Origin: Methanosarcinales archaeon
GTDB lineage: Archaea > Halobacteriota > Methanosarcinia > Methanosarcinales > Methanocomedenaceae
Length of the DNA stretch: 7,282 nucleotides
Assembly: GCA_030614485.1 (NCBI GenBank)
Contig: JAUWTY010000055.1
Span: 1 to 7,282, forward strand
Direction: 5' to 3'
Shown here: piece after piece, positions 1 through 5,475 of the stretch
Position numbering within the stretch: position 1 is the first letter of the stretch
Layout of the letters: each line of letters opens with the position of its first letter
Notes under the pieces: model-generated
Told to the model about the DNA's origin: nothing
The model's database searches: none
The model's input: only the letters and a program-made list of their open reading frames with translations
Made by a program: the position numbers and the translations under genes

Positions 1-201
1 AGGCATACCCTGGGCGCAGTGGGCATGGCGCGCTCCCAGAGCCCTGACAGTGCCACAAGCCAGTTCTACATCACACTTGCACCCCAACCCAGCCTGGACG
101 ACAGTTATGCGGTCTTTGGCCAGGTGATAGAAGGCCAGGACGTGGTATCCAGGATAATCCAGGGTGATACTATGCTCAGTATCACGATTGATGAACAATA
201 A
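1..201 (+). CDS. Cyclophilin-type peptidyl-prolyl cis-trans isomerase, C-terminal part
   Basis: The reading frame is open from the first base and ends at TAA 199-201, so the gene begins outside the window and about 66 residues are visible. The sequence reads [11 protein letters not shown], then DSATSQFYI, then [18 protein letters not shown], which are the conserved C-terminal blocks of cyclophilins (the H..G.v.MAR block, the SQFFI core strand, and the YavFG.V..G.dVV strand and helix). Enzymes of this family speed cis-trans isomerisation of peptide bonds before proline and act as folding helpers, usually cytoplasmic in archaea. The ending [12 protein letters not shown] is a normal short cyclophilin tail, so the C-terminus is intact. 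The ATG at 25 is internal, not a start. A palindrome at 212-255 lies immediately downstream and separates it from nadA. The family assignment is secure; the exact subtype is not. Confidence 0.95.
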   Translation, partial: RHTLGAVGMARSQSPDSATSQFYITLAPQPSLDDSYAVFGQVIEGQDVVSRIIQGDTMLSITIDEQ

Positions 202-211
202 CCTCCATTAG

Positions 212-255
212 AAAGTGTTTTATCCCATCTTAATAAATGTGGGATTGAACACTTT
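212..255. promoter_or_regulatory. Long interrupted palindrome around a TATA-like sequence upstream of nadA
   Basis: The outer arms AAAGTGTT (212-219) and AACACTTT (248-255) pair perfectly, and the inner arms ATCCCA (222-227) and TGGGAT (240-245) pair perfectly, separated only by TT opposite TG. The 12-base centre (228-239) contains TTAATAAA (230-237), an archaeal TATA-like element. A start site about 25 bases downstream would fall near 258, leaving a leader of roughly 20 bases before the nadA ATG at 278. The arrangement fits an operator for a dimeric repressor that would cover the TATA box. As RNA it could also form a 3'-end hairpin for the cyclophilin message. Structure is seen directly; both functions are inferred. 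Confidence 0.6.
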
Positions 256-277
256 ATTGATTTCACAGGTAATTTCA

Positions 278-1204
278 ATGAGTCAACAGAATAAAGATGA
301 ACTTATAAAAAAAATCCTTGAATTAAAGGAAGCACGTAATGCAGTCATCCTGGCCCACAATTACCAGCGTGGGGATGTCCAGGATATTGCTGATTTCGTA
401 GGAGATAGCCTGGGGTTGAGCCAGCAGGCTGCCAAACTTGACGCTGATGTCATTGTGTTTTGCGGTGTGGATTTCATGGCAGAAAGTGCTGCAATACTGA
501 GCCCTGGCAAGATCGTGCTGATGCCTGAAAAATTAGCAGAGTGTCCCATGGCGGCCATGATAACACCAGAAGACCTGGTCAAGACCAAGCAAGAATATCC
601 TGATGCTGCGGTGGTGGCATATGTGAACACCAGTGCAGCCGTAAAAGCGGAATCAGATATCTGCTGTACCTCATCAAATTCTGTGCAGGTAGTGAACAGC
701 CTGGACGAGGATGTGGTGATATTCGTGCCAGATAAGAACCTGGGTATGTACACCCAACGCTATACAGATAAGATGATCATACCCTGGGATGGGTACTGTC
801 CTACCCATCACCAGATACTACCCGGCGACATCCTGCTCATGAGAGAGGACCATCCTGAAGCTGAAGTTGTGGTGCATCCTGAATGTCAACCAGAGGTCAT
901 TGATGTTTCAGATACAGTGCTGAGTACCGGCGGCATGCTCACCCATGTGAAGAAGTCGCCAAATATGGAATTCATAATCGGGACCGAAGTTGGTATGCTG
1001 CACCGGCTCAGGAAGGATAACCCGGATAAGATATTTTATCCGGCATCAAAGTACGCAGTTTGCCCCAACATGAAAATGAACGACCTGAAGAGCATCTTTG
1101 TGGCACTTGAGGAGAACAAGCATGTCATCACTGTACCGGAAGCCATGCGGGAACGGGCTAAACAGGCATTGGACCGCATGCTTGAAGCCGGACGGGGCGA
1201 TTGA
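278..1204 (+). CDS. nadA: Quinolinate synthase A (NadA), 4Fe-4S enzyme of NAD synthesis
   Basis: NadA condenses iminoaspartate with dihydroxyacetone phosphate to give quinolinate, the first pyridine intermediate of de novo NAD synthesis, in the cytoplasm. The 308-residue product has the compact archaeal/Thermotoga length. Visible family blocks are AVILAHNYQ (22-30), DSLGLS (43-48), [10 protein letters not shown] (61-70), AECPMA (87-92), CPTHH (174-178), HPECQPEV (200-207) and CPNMK (262-266). Judged by the spacing known for the archaeal and Thermotoga enzymes, Cys89, Cys174 and Cys262 are the likely cluster ligands. I chose ATG 278 because AGGT at 267-270 is a suitably spaced ribosome site. 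The in-frame GTG at 215 would add 21 non-conserved residues and lies inside the palindrome. The stop TGA shares its last base with the next gene's ATG, so the two are translationally coupled. The partner that makes iminoaspartate is not in the window. Confidence 0.96.
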   Translation: MSQQNKDELIKKILELKEARNAVILAHNYQRGDVQDIADFVGDSLGLSQQAAKLDADVIVFCGVDFMAESAAILSPGKIVLMPEKLAECPMAAMITPEDLVKTKQEYPDAAVVAYVNTSAAVKAESDICCTSSNSVQVVNSLDEDVVIFVPDKNLGMYTQRYTDKMIIPWDGYCPTHHQILPGDILLMREDHPEAEVVVHPECQPEVIDVSDTVLSTGGMLTHVKKSPNMEFIIGTEVGMLHRLRKDNPDKIFYPASKYAVCPNMKMNDLKSIFVALEENKHVITVPEAMRERAKQALDRMLEAGRGD

Positions 1205-2085
1205 TGCCAAATATTTCAAAATATGTCAGCGCAGTCTTTGAACTGCTAAGGTGGGGTAATTGTGCCATGGCAGGGTTTGCCGCCCTGGTGGGTACATTGA
1301 TAGCATTTTTGGCAGTACCTGATTCTCTTGAGGTTGTGCTGGTGTATGAACCGGCACTGGTGTTTGGTGCTGTGTTCCTGATAACAGGGGCTGGCAATGC
1401 TGTAAACGATTATTATGATTCAGAAATTGACCGCATAAACCGGCCCGACCGACCCATACCTTCGGGCAGGGTAGGACGCTCATCTGCTCTGTACATGTCA
1501 TTGTTGTTATTTGTGCTGGGAATTGCACTGTCCTACTGGCTGGGGCTGGTATGCCTTGGTCTGGCCGTATTCAATTCGGTGATGCTGTTCTTGTATGCCC
1601 GAAATTTTAAACGCATGGCACTGATGGGCAACTTGGTTGTCGGATACCTGACTGGCTCAACTTTCTTATTCGGGGGCGCACTGGCAGTTTTTGAGGGCAC
1701 TGGTATCCAGTCTACTGCAATACTTTTCATTCTGGCAGCTCTGGCCAATCTGGCAAGGGAAGTAGTAAAGGATATCCAGGATATGGAAGGTGACCTTAAG
1801 GGTGGGGCACAAACCCTGCCGATAAAAATAGGTGCCAATGGTGCGGCAAGAGTTGCTGCTGTAGCTGGGATATCGGGTGTGGTGCTAAGCCCGCTTCCTT
1901 TTCTATTTAATGTGAACAATGCTTTTGGTACATCATACCTTGCAGTGATATTTATTGCAGATATGTTGTTTTTAGTAGCTGTAAATGAGGTGTTATTCAG
2001 AAACAATGCAACAAAAGCCTCAAAATTATTGAAGATGGCAATGTTCGTGGCTCTGGTTGCCTTTGTAGTGGGGGCAGTGCTGTAG
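1204..2085 (+). CDS. Digeranylgeranylglyceryl phosphate synthase (UbiA-family prenyltransferase)
   Basis: A 293-residue integral membrane protein of the UbiA superfamily. It has the two Asp-rich prenyl-diphosphate/Mg sites: NDYYDSEIDRINRPDRPIP (68-86) and DIQDMEGDLKGGAQTLP (190-206). Hydrophobic stretches between and after them account for about seven to nine membrane segments. The length and the NRPDRPIPSG form match the archaeal enzyme that adds the second geranylgeranyl chain to geranylgeranylglyceryl phosphate, making the diether core of archaeal membrane lipids. A menaquinone or haem-side-chain prenyltransferase is possible but less likely given length and motifs. ATG 1204 overlaps the nadA stop (TGATG); the TTG at 1201 is a less likely start. 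It has no promoter of its own that I can see, so it should be expressed from the nadA transcript. The 3' end lies in a 17-base tandem duplication. Confidence 0.9.
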   Translation: MPNISKYVSAVFELLRWGNCAMAGFAALVGTLIAFLAVPDSLEVVLVYEPALVFGAVFLITGAGNAVNDYYDSEIDRINRPDRPIPSGRVGRSSALYMSLLLFVLGIALSYWLGLVCLGLAVFNSVMLFLYARNFKRMALMGNLVVGYLTGSTFLFGGALAVFEGTGIQSTAILFILAALANLAREVVKDIQDMEGDLKGGAQTLPIKIGANGAARVAAVAGISGVVLSPLPFLFNVNNAFGTSYLAVIFIADMLFLVAVNEVLFRNNATKASKLLKMAMFVALVAFVVGAVL

Positions 2086-2098
2086 TGGGTGCGGTGTT
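2065..2098. repeat. Two-copy 17-base tandem duplication across the prenyltransferase stop codon
   Basis: The units 2065-2081 and 2082-2098 match at 14 of 17 positions, and a third partial unit (GTAGTG) begins at 2099. The second copy contains the TAG stop (2083-2085), so it would have replaced or moved the original end of the protein. It probably reflects slippage or local duplication; no function is evident. Confidence 0.6.
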
Positions 2099-2113
2099 GT
2101 AGTGCTTTTTTTT
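2099..2113 (+). terminator. T-tract end of the nadA-prenyltransferase transcript
   Basis: Eight consecutive T residues (2106-2113) follow the stop codon by about 20 bases. Oligo-T tracts alone can end archaeal transcription. I see no strong hairpin ahead of it, so the call rests on the T-run and its position. Confidence 0.5.
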
Positions 2114-2213
2114 GATTTTATACATGAAATGCATTAATATTTAAGTAATTAAAAGCTTACGTGGTCAATTTCTTATATTGGGGTATATTTTACCCTGTAT
2201 TATAATCATAATG

Positions 2214-2221
2214 TTTAAATA
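2214..2221 (+). promoter_or_regulatory. Likely TATA box of the histone gene
   Basis: TTTAAATA is a near-ideal archaeal TATA element. It predicts a start near 2243-2246 and a leader of about 45 bases to the ATG at 2290, with the ribosome site GGAAG at 2276-2280. The gap 2086-2289 is otherwise AT-rich, with a small palindrome, GGGTA (2181-2185) and TACCC (2191-2195), about 20 bases upstream of the TATA box, where an activator or repressor could bind. Confidence 0.55.
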
Positions 2222-2289
2222 GGCTTAATAATATGGTAGGAAATTGATTAACAGCCTGATTTAAATTATATCAAAGGAAGTACAGTAAT

Positions 2290-2508
2290 ATGAAAGACAG
2301 AATTGTTCCAACAGCACCGGTAGAACGTCTCATCAGGGCAGCTGGCGCACATAGGGTAAGTGCTACTGCCAGTGAAGCTCTTGCAAAGCATCTTGAAGAA
2401 TATGGCATAAAAGTAGCCAACAGGGCTAACAGTCTTGCCTTACACGCAAAAAGAACCACAGTTAAGGGAGAAGATATCGAAGAAGCTCTTAGACAGATGA
2501 ATCTGTGA
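2290..2508 (+). CDS. Archaeal histone (single histone fold, HMf family)
   Basis: A 72-residue protein that is one complete histone fold: helix 1 around 9-18, the long helix 2 around 25-51, helix 3 around 60-70, joined by the loops GAHRVS (19-24) and HAKRTTVKGED (52-62). Archaeal histones dimerise and stack to wrap DNA into extended nucleosome-like fibres. Compared with HMfB as I remember it, Arg10, Arg19, Arg52, Thr54 and Asp59 correspond to Arg13, Arg22, Arg55, Thr57 and Asp62 here. The DNA-contacting Lys53 is replaced by Thr56. There are no N-terminal or C-terminal tails beyond the fold. Ribosome site GGAAG (2276-2280) supports ATG 2290. The gene stands alone, with its own promoter and terminator, as expected for an abundant chromosomal protein. 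Confidence 0.97.
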   Translation: MKDRIVPTAPVERLIRAAGAHRVSATASEALAKHLEEYGIKVANRANSLALHAKRTTVKGEDIEEALRQMNL

Positions 2509-2520
2509 AACCTTTATACA

Positions 2521-2548
2521 CCTGTATAAATCTACAGGCATTTTTTTT
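2521..2548 (+). terminator. Hairpin plus T8 terminator of the histone gene
   Basis: CCTGTA (2521-2526) and TACAGG (2533-2538) form a perfect 6-bp stem with a 6-base loop, followed two bases later by eight T residues (2541-2548). An overlapping alternative stem, TTTATAC (2513-2519) with GTATAAA (2524-2530), uses part of the same bases, so both cannot form together. Confidence 0.8.
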
Positions 2549-2561
2549 AAATATTTGAAAA

Positions 2562-2735
2562 TCAAAGACTTGTCTGTTTTATACTGGTGACTACCGTTTC
2601 CATTTTTTTCAGTACATTGTTCACATCTGCGTTGGGTTCCACCAAAACCATGATCTAGGTGTCAGCGTTAAGTTTTCGCAACGCTATTATGCCATTGTCA
2701 GTGTAGGTTAGATTATACTTGAAACCTGGTACAGA
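2562..2735 (-). pseudogene. Decayed gene fragment resembling the C-terminal half of a Roadblock/LC7 protein
   Basis: Reading the minus strand from 2735 to the TGA at 2562-2564 gives about 57 codons interrupted once by TAG (2655-2657). The peptide is strikingly protein-like: YTDNGIIALRKLNADT, the stop, then IMVLVEPNADVNNVLKKM and METVVTSIKQTSL. The pattern of a Gly-led strand, a second strand ending in an acidic turn, then an amphipathic helix with VL..M fits the end of the Roadblock/LC7 fold, small dimeric regulators often paired with GTPases in archaea. Upstream, the frame is closed by another TAG (2736-2738) next to the thiL start, and there is no start codon or ribosome site before the interruption. 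So only the last half of the gene survives. The family assignment is by pattern and memory, without a search. A read-through pyrrolysine codon is conceivable but not favoured. Confidence 0.5.
2714..2719 (+). promoter_or_regulatory. Possible TATA box of thiL, giving a leaderless message
   Basis: TTATAC sits about 22-24 bases before the thiL ATG, so transcription would start at or next to the start codon. No ribosome site precedes the ATG (the stretch 2721-2737 has no purine-rich GGAGG-like match), which agrees with a leaderless message. Confidence 0.45.
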
Positions 2736-2737
2736 CT

Positions 2738-3724
2738 ATGAAATTAAAAGATATGAACGAACGGGACATTATTTCCACCATTACCGGGATTTTTGGGGCG
2801 GAATCAATTGATAATGTCTTGTTCTCTACTATGGTGGGACCCGGTGAGGATGACTGTGCAGTAATACAATTGGGTGAAGGTAGATACCTGGTATCTTCCA
2901 CTGATATGCTTCATGAAAGTACAGATTTCCCCAAAGAGATGACCCCATGGCAGATGGGCTGGATGAGTGTGGCCGTGAACCTTAGTGATATTGCGGCTAT
3001 GGGGGCTAAACCTATTGGTATCATGATGGCAATGGGACTGCCCCCCAATACTAAACTGGATTTTATTAAGGAACTTGCCGGAGGTATGGATGCCTGCGCC
3101 CGCCAGCATGGTACAAGCATTATCGGCGGCGACGTGGACCAGCATGATGAATTGACTATCGTTGGCTCTGCACTGGGTTTGGCTGATGCCGGATATCTGG
3201 TGCAAAGGAAGGGGGCACAGGTGGGTGATGTGGTGTGTGTGACTGGTGAACTTGGTGCTGCCGGTGCGGCATTGGATTCGCTCCAGAATAAAACGGAAGC
3301 ATATCCCTATGTGATGAAGAAACTCTACATGCCTGTACCCAGGATACGGGAAGGGATGGCTCTGGCCCGGACCGGCTGCCTGACCTCAATGATGGATATT
3401 AGTGATGGGCTGGCACTGTCGCTTCATGATATTGGCGCCGCAAGCGGTGTGGGGTTTTGCATCAATGCTGCCAGTATTCCGGTACACAGGACCGTGCGGA
3501 ATATGGCTGGTAGTGAAGCACAACTTGTGGAGTGGAGTGTGTATTCTGGTGGTGATTTTGAACTGCTATTTACTATCCGGGCCGGATGTGTGGAAAAGGC
3601 CAGGAAGGTTGCTAAATTCACGGTGATAGGTGAAGTTACTGCAGACGGAATTACTATTTTGCAGGATGACAGTACTGCTGTGGTGGAGGCCAGGGGATAT
3701 CAGCAGTTCGGGGATAAAGTATAA
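2738..3724 (+). CDS. thiL: Thiamine-monophosphate kinase (ThiL)
   Basis: ThiL uses ATP to phosphorylate thiamine monophosphate to the active cofactor thiamine diphosphate, the last step of thiamine synthesis. The 328-residue product has the AIRS/PurM-like two-domain fold. The N-terminal metal and nucleotide half shows GEDDCAVI (36-43), STDMLHEST (54-62), WMSVAVNLSDIAAMGAKP (75-92) and TSIIGGD (126-132). The C-terminal half shows VTGELGAAGAAL (168-179), MDISDGLALSLHDI (219-232) and YSGGDFELLF (269-278). All are standard ThiL blocks with their Asp residues intact, and the length is normal. The related AIRS proteins SelD, HypE and PurM are excluded by the STD and YSGGDFELL forms. The start MKLKDMNERD matches the usual ThiL N-terminus. 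The downstream methyltransferase follows after 25 bases and is probably co-transcribed. Confidence 0.95.
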   Translation: MKLKDMNERDIISTITGIFGAESIDNVLFSTMVGPGEDDCAVIQLGEGRYLVSSTDMLHESTDFPKEMTPWQMGWMSVAVNLSDIAAMGAKPIGIMMAMGLPPNTKLDFIKELAGGMDACARQHGTSIIGGDVDQHDELTIVGSALGLADAGYLVQRKGAQVGDVVCVTGELGAAGAALDSLQNKTEAYPYVMKKLYMPVPRIREGMALARTGCLTSMMDISDGLALSLHDIGAASGVGFCINAASIPVHRTVRNMAGSEAQLVEWSVYSGGDFELLFTIRAGCVEKARKVAKFTVIGEVTADGITILQDDSTAVVEARGYQQFGDKV

Positions 3725-3749
3725 TTACCTGCAATCACAGGTTGATACC

Positions 3750-4826
3750 ATGGTTAAATGTCCCACCTGCGGAGGAACAACCTGTGTTGAGCTGGCCGAT
3801 GATGTGCTGGATTCCATATACCAGATTTATAATGCCTGCCCGGAGTGCCGGCCTGAACCGGGCTGGGACAAACATACTGCCCTTGCAGACCAGCCCGGCC
3901 TGCCTGCAATAGATGATATCGATGCTGGTACATTGCGGTGCGCCTCATGCGGCCGCAGACCTCTGGATGCAGTGATGGCACATGCCCTGTCCATTATGCA
4001 GGAGCAAGGGGACCGTAATGATGATGCGGGACTATCACAGGTAGGTACACCGCTTATTGCCAGGGGGTTTCCTATTATGTACCCGCCCAGGTTGGGGCCA
4101 GATAGTATTGTCCTTATTACCAATAATGTGGGGCAGGCGGCGGCTGGGGATATTGTGGACAGGGTGCCCGAGGTCAAGGGCGTGGTGTTGCGAAAGGGCG
4201 GGCAGGCTGAAAGCGTCGGGATACTTGACTCTGACTCCAGCCCCCACGAATATACGCTGCTTGCAGGCTGTGACATGAGATGTGATGTGGCCCAGACCGC
4301 TTTTGGTGAACTGGTGATATATAAGAACCAGAGCAAGATACATATCGAGTTCGATAACCGCCACAAAATGGATATACTCGAGAAACTGGACATGCAGGGT
4401 CTGCTGGCTGGCAAGGTGGTAGTTGACGGTATGTGCGGTCCCGGTACCCTTGGGCTTATGTCTATGCTGGCAGGTGTACGCAAGGTAGTGTTCAATGATG
4501 CCTGGCGCCCTGCTATTGAGAACCTGCTGTTGAACATTGAAGTTAATAAAGAGCTGCTGGGTGTGGATGTGGAACTGGAAGTTATCATGCCTTTGGAAGA
4601 CCTGGCCTTAGTGGGGGATGAACCAGTACTGGTGGCCAGGGTAATGAGAGGAAAAGAACAGGCGACGGTGGCGGCGGAAGTGTATTTCGGAGATCTGCGA
4701 AAACTTAGTGGGATCGTGGAAAAATGGGACGTATGCCTGATAGATGCTTTTCCTGCAATGGAGCCTTCGGAGTTTGTCAATATCTGGACCGGGAAGCATC
4801 CCGGCGGTAATGTGATAGTGGTCTGA
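3750..4826 (+). CDS. Zinc-ribbon protein with a Met-10/Trm5-like SAM methyltransferase domain, substrate unknown
   Basis: A 358-residue protein in three parts. Residues 1-70 hold paired cysteines CPTC (4-7), CPEC (30-33) and CASC (64-67), consistent with one or more zinc-binding ribbons. Residues 100-200 form an unrecognised middle domain with RGFPIMYPPRLGPDS (105-119). Residues 205-358 look like a Rossmann methyltransferase: KVVVDGMCGPGTLGL (222-236) is motif I for SAM, FNDAWRPAIENLLLNIEVN (248-266) is the next acidic strand and helix in the style of Trm5/Met-10, and DVCLIDAFP (327-335) stands at the catalytic-loop position. Trm5 itself methylates G37 of tRNA, but the rest of this protein differs from Trm5, so I give no substrate. 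ATG 3750 is chosen because AGGT (3739-3742) is well spaced; the frame is open 40 codons further up but overlaps thiL. It sits 25 bases after thiL. Zinc ribbons suggest a nucleic-acid or protein substrate. Confidence 0.8.
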   Translation: MVKCPTCGGTTCVELADDVLDSIYQIYNACPECRPEPGWDKHTALADQPGLPAIDDIDAGTLRCASCGRRPLDAVMAHALSIMQEQGDRNDDAGLSQVGTPLIARGFPIMYPPRLGPDSIVLITNNVGQAAAGDIVDRVPEVKGVVLRKGGQAESVGILDSDSSPHEYTLLAGCDMRCDVAQTAFGELVIYKNQSKIHIEFDNRHKMDILEKLDMQGLLAGKVVVDGMCGPGTLGLMSMLAGVRKVVFNDAWRPAIENLLLNIEVNKELLGVDVELEVIMPLEDLALVGDEPVLVARVMRGKEQATVAAEVYFGDLRKLSGIVEKWDVCLIDAFPAMEPSEFVNIWTGKHPGGNVIVV

Positions 4827-4827
4827 G

Positions 4828-4834
4828 AAAAAAA
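4828..4834 (-). terminator. T7 terminator of the RNase P RNA transcript
   Basis: On the minus strand seven T residues follow the P1 stem of rnpB by about 35 bases. They lie directly beside the methyltransferase stop on the other strand (4824-4826). The 3' trailer between them contains repeated TTAAC-type units and would be trimmed. Confidence 0.6.
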
Positions 4835-4866
4835 GGGTTAAGTGTTAAGGGTTAGTGAAAGAGTAA

Positions 4867-5253
4867 ATGAGTGAGGATAGTAAGCCCCCTTCTGTTTTAG
4901 CGGCACTTCCCTTGGGATGTGGTCCGCCATATAACGGCATTCGGCTAAGCGCCAACTCCGGACCGGCCCCGGACAGGCCGTATGGTCCCTGTTTGGCTTG
5001 CACCCACGAGGATTCACGCGTTCCATCCGCTTTTCCGCGCGACCTCAACCTTGCGGTATCATTGCATTAACGCGGTGCGGTATCGTTTCTGTGCCATCAT
5101 GCGGCCCGGCATTACGCCAGACTGTGAGCCGCCGGTTTTGCACGGCAGCTGCCAGGACTCTCATCCTACGCCCACTACAGGCGTTCGTGTGTCCGGGTGG
5201 TGGGGGGACTTTCCTCAGGTCAATTGACCCGGAGGCCGTCCTTCCTCTCTCAG
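4867..5253 (-). ncRNA. rnpB: RNase P RNA (archaeal)
   Basis: This is the catalytic RNA that cuts 5' leaders from pre-tRNAs together with archaeal Rpp proteins. On the minus strand the universal blocks appear in order: CR-I GAGGAAAGTCC (5206-5216), CR-II AGAAACGATACCGCACCGC (5072-5090), ATGATACCGCAAGG in the CR-III position (5049-5062), CR-IV GTGGGTGCAAGCC (within 4991-5011) and CR-V ACAGAAGGGGGCTTA (4881-4895). The ends are fixed by P1: GAGAGAGGA (5243-5251) pairs with TCCTCACTC (4869-4877), with one mismatch. A hairpin with GGTCAATTGACC (5218-5229) fits P3. The length of about 385 bases is normal. The gene is GC-rich, as stable RNA genes often are, and has its own promoter upstream. Several 60-110-codon reading frames across it on both strands are accidental. 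Confidence 0.95.
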
Positions 5254-5274
5254 GGAGTAATAGGTGGATGTGGG

Positions 5275-5282
5275 GTATAAGG
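5275..5282 (-). promoter_or_regulatory. TATA box of rnpB
   Basis: On the minus strand CCTTATAC is centred about 26 bases upstream of the P1 5' end (around 5252). This is the archaeal TATA-to-start distance, so the RNA would begin at its mature 5' end or very near it. The purine-rich ACAAA just upstream could be the BRE. Confidence 0.65.
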
Positions 5283-5377
5283 TTTGTCGTTGTTTTGTTG
5301 TTGCTTGTGGATTCGCCACATGCAGGGATGAAATAATTGGGATTATTCCATTTGCTATGTACTTACTATAGAAGGTG

Positions 5378-5411
5378 AAAAAAAGTGGCAGTGGGCAATA
5401 AATTTACCCAC
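5378..5411 (-). terminator. Hairpin plus T7 terminator of the DEAD-box helicase gene
   Basis: GTGGG (5391-5395) and CCCAC (5407-5411) form a stem over an AT-rich loop. On the minus strand it is followed after six bases by seven T residues (5378-5384). It lies about 65 bases past the helicase stop and ahead of the rnpB promoter, so helicase transcription should end before rnpB. Confidence 0.65.
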
Positions 5412-5415
5412 TCAA

Positions 5416-5458
5416 AACTAATGTGAGTTGAAAAAATTTACTTTTTCGTGCATTAGTT
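5416..5458 (-). repeat. Large imperfect stem-loop in the helicase 3' untranslated region
   Basis: The outer arms AACTAATG (5416-5423) and CATTAGTT (5451-5458) pair perfectly, and the inner arms GAAAAA (5430-5435) and TTTTTC (5442-5447) pair perfectly, with an asymmetric internal loop. It lies between the helicase stop and the terminator hairpin, so the message would end in two stacked hairpins that could slow exonucleases. Confidence 0.55.
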
Positions 5459-5475
5459 ATAGCATAACCCAAAAA

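Noticed and set aside
215..277. Upstream GTG start for nadA adding 21 residues
   Set aside because: The extension is not conserved in NadA, lies inside the palindrome and has no ribosome site, whereas ATG 278 has one.
2655..2657. TAG read as pyrrolysine in an intact small protein
   Set aside because: The frame also lacks a start codon and its N-terminal half, so decay is the simpler explanation. Kept only as an alternative.
3630..3749. Upstream extension of the methyltransferase frame
   Set aside because: It overlaps the end of thiL, lacks a ribosome site, and the CPTC motif fits a start at 3750.
3827..4780. 317-codon open frame on the minus strand opposite the methyltransferase
   Set aside because: Its translation is Ser/Thr/Pro-rich without motifs, and it lies entirely opposite a gene with clear SAM and zinc motifs. 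It is a by-product of that gene's codon use.
4835..4858. GGGTTA-type short repeats, telomere- or CRISPR-like in appearance
   Set aside because: There are only three imperfect units with irregular spacing inside the rnpB trailer, with no spacers and no array.
4845..5336. Overlapping small frames (62-112 codons) on both strands
   Set aside because: They lie over or immediately beside the RNase P RNA, show no protein-family pattern and have no ribosome sites.
5332..5347. AATAAT/ATTATT palindrome between rnpB and the helicase
   Set aside because: It is short, AT-only in its arms and expected by chance in this AT-rich gap, with no clear gene to regulate.
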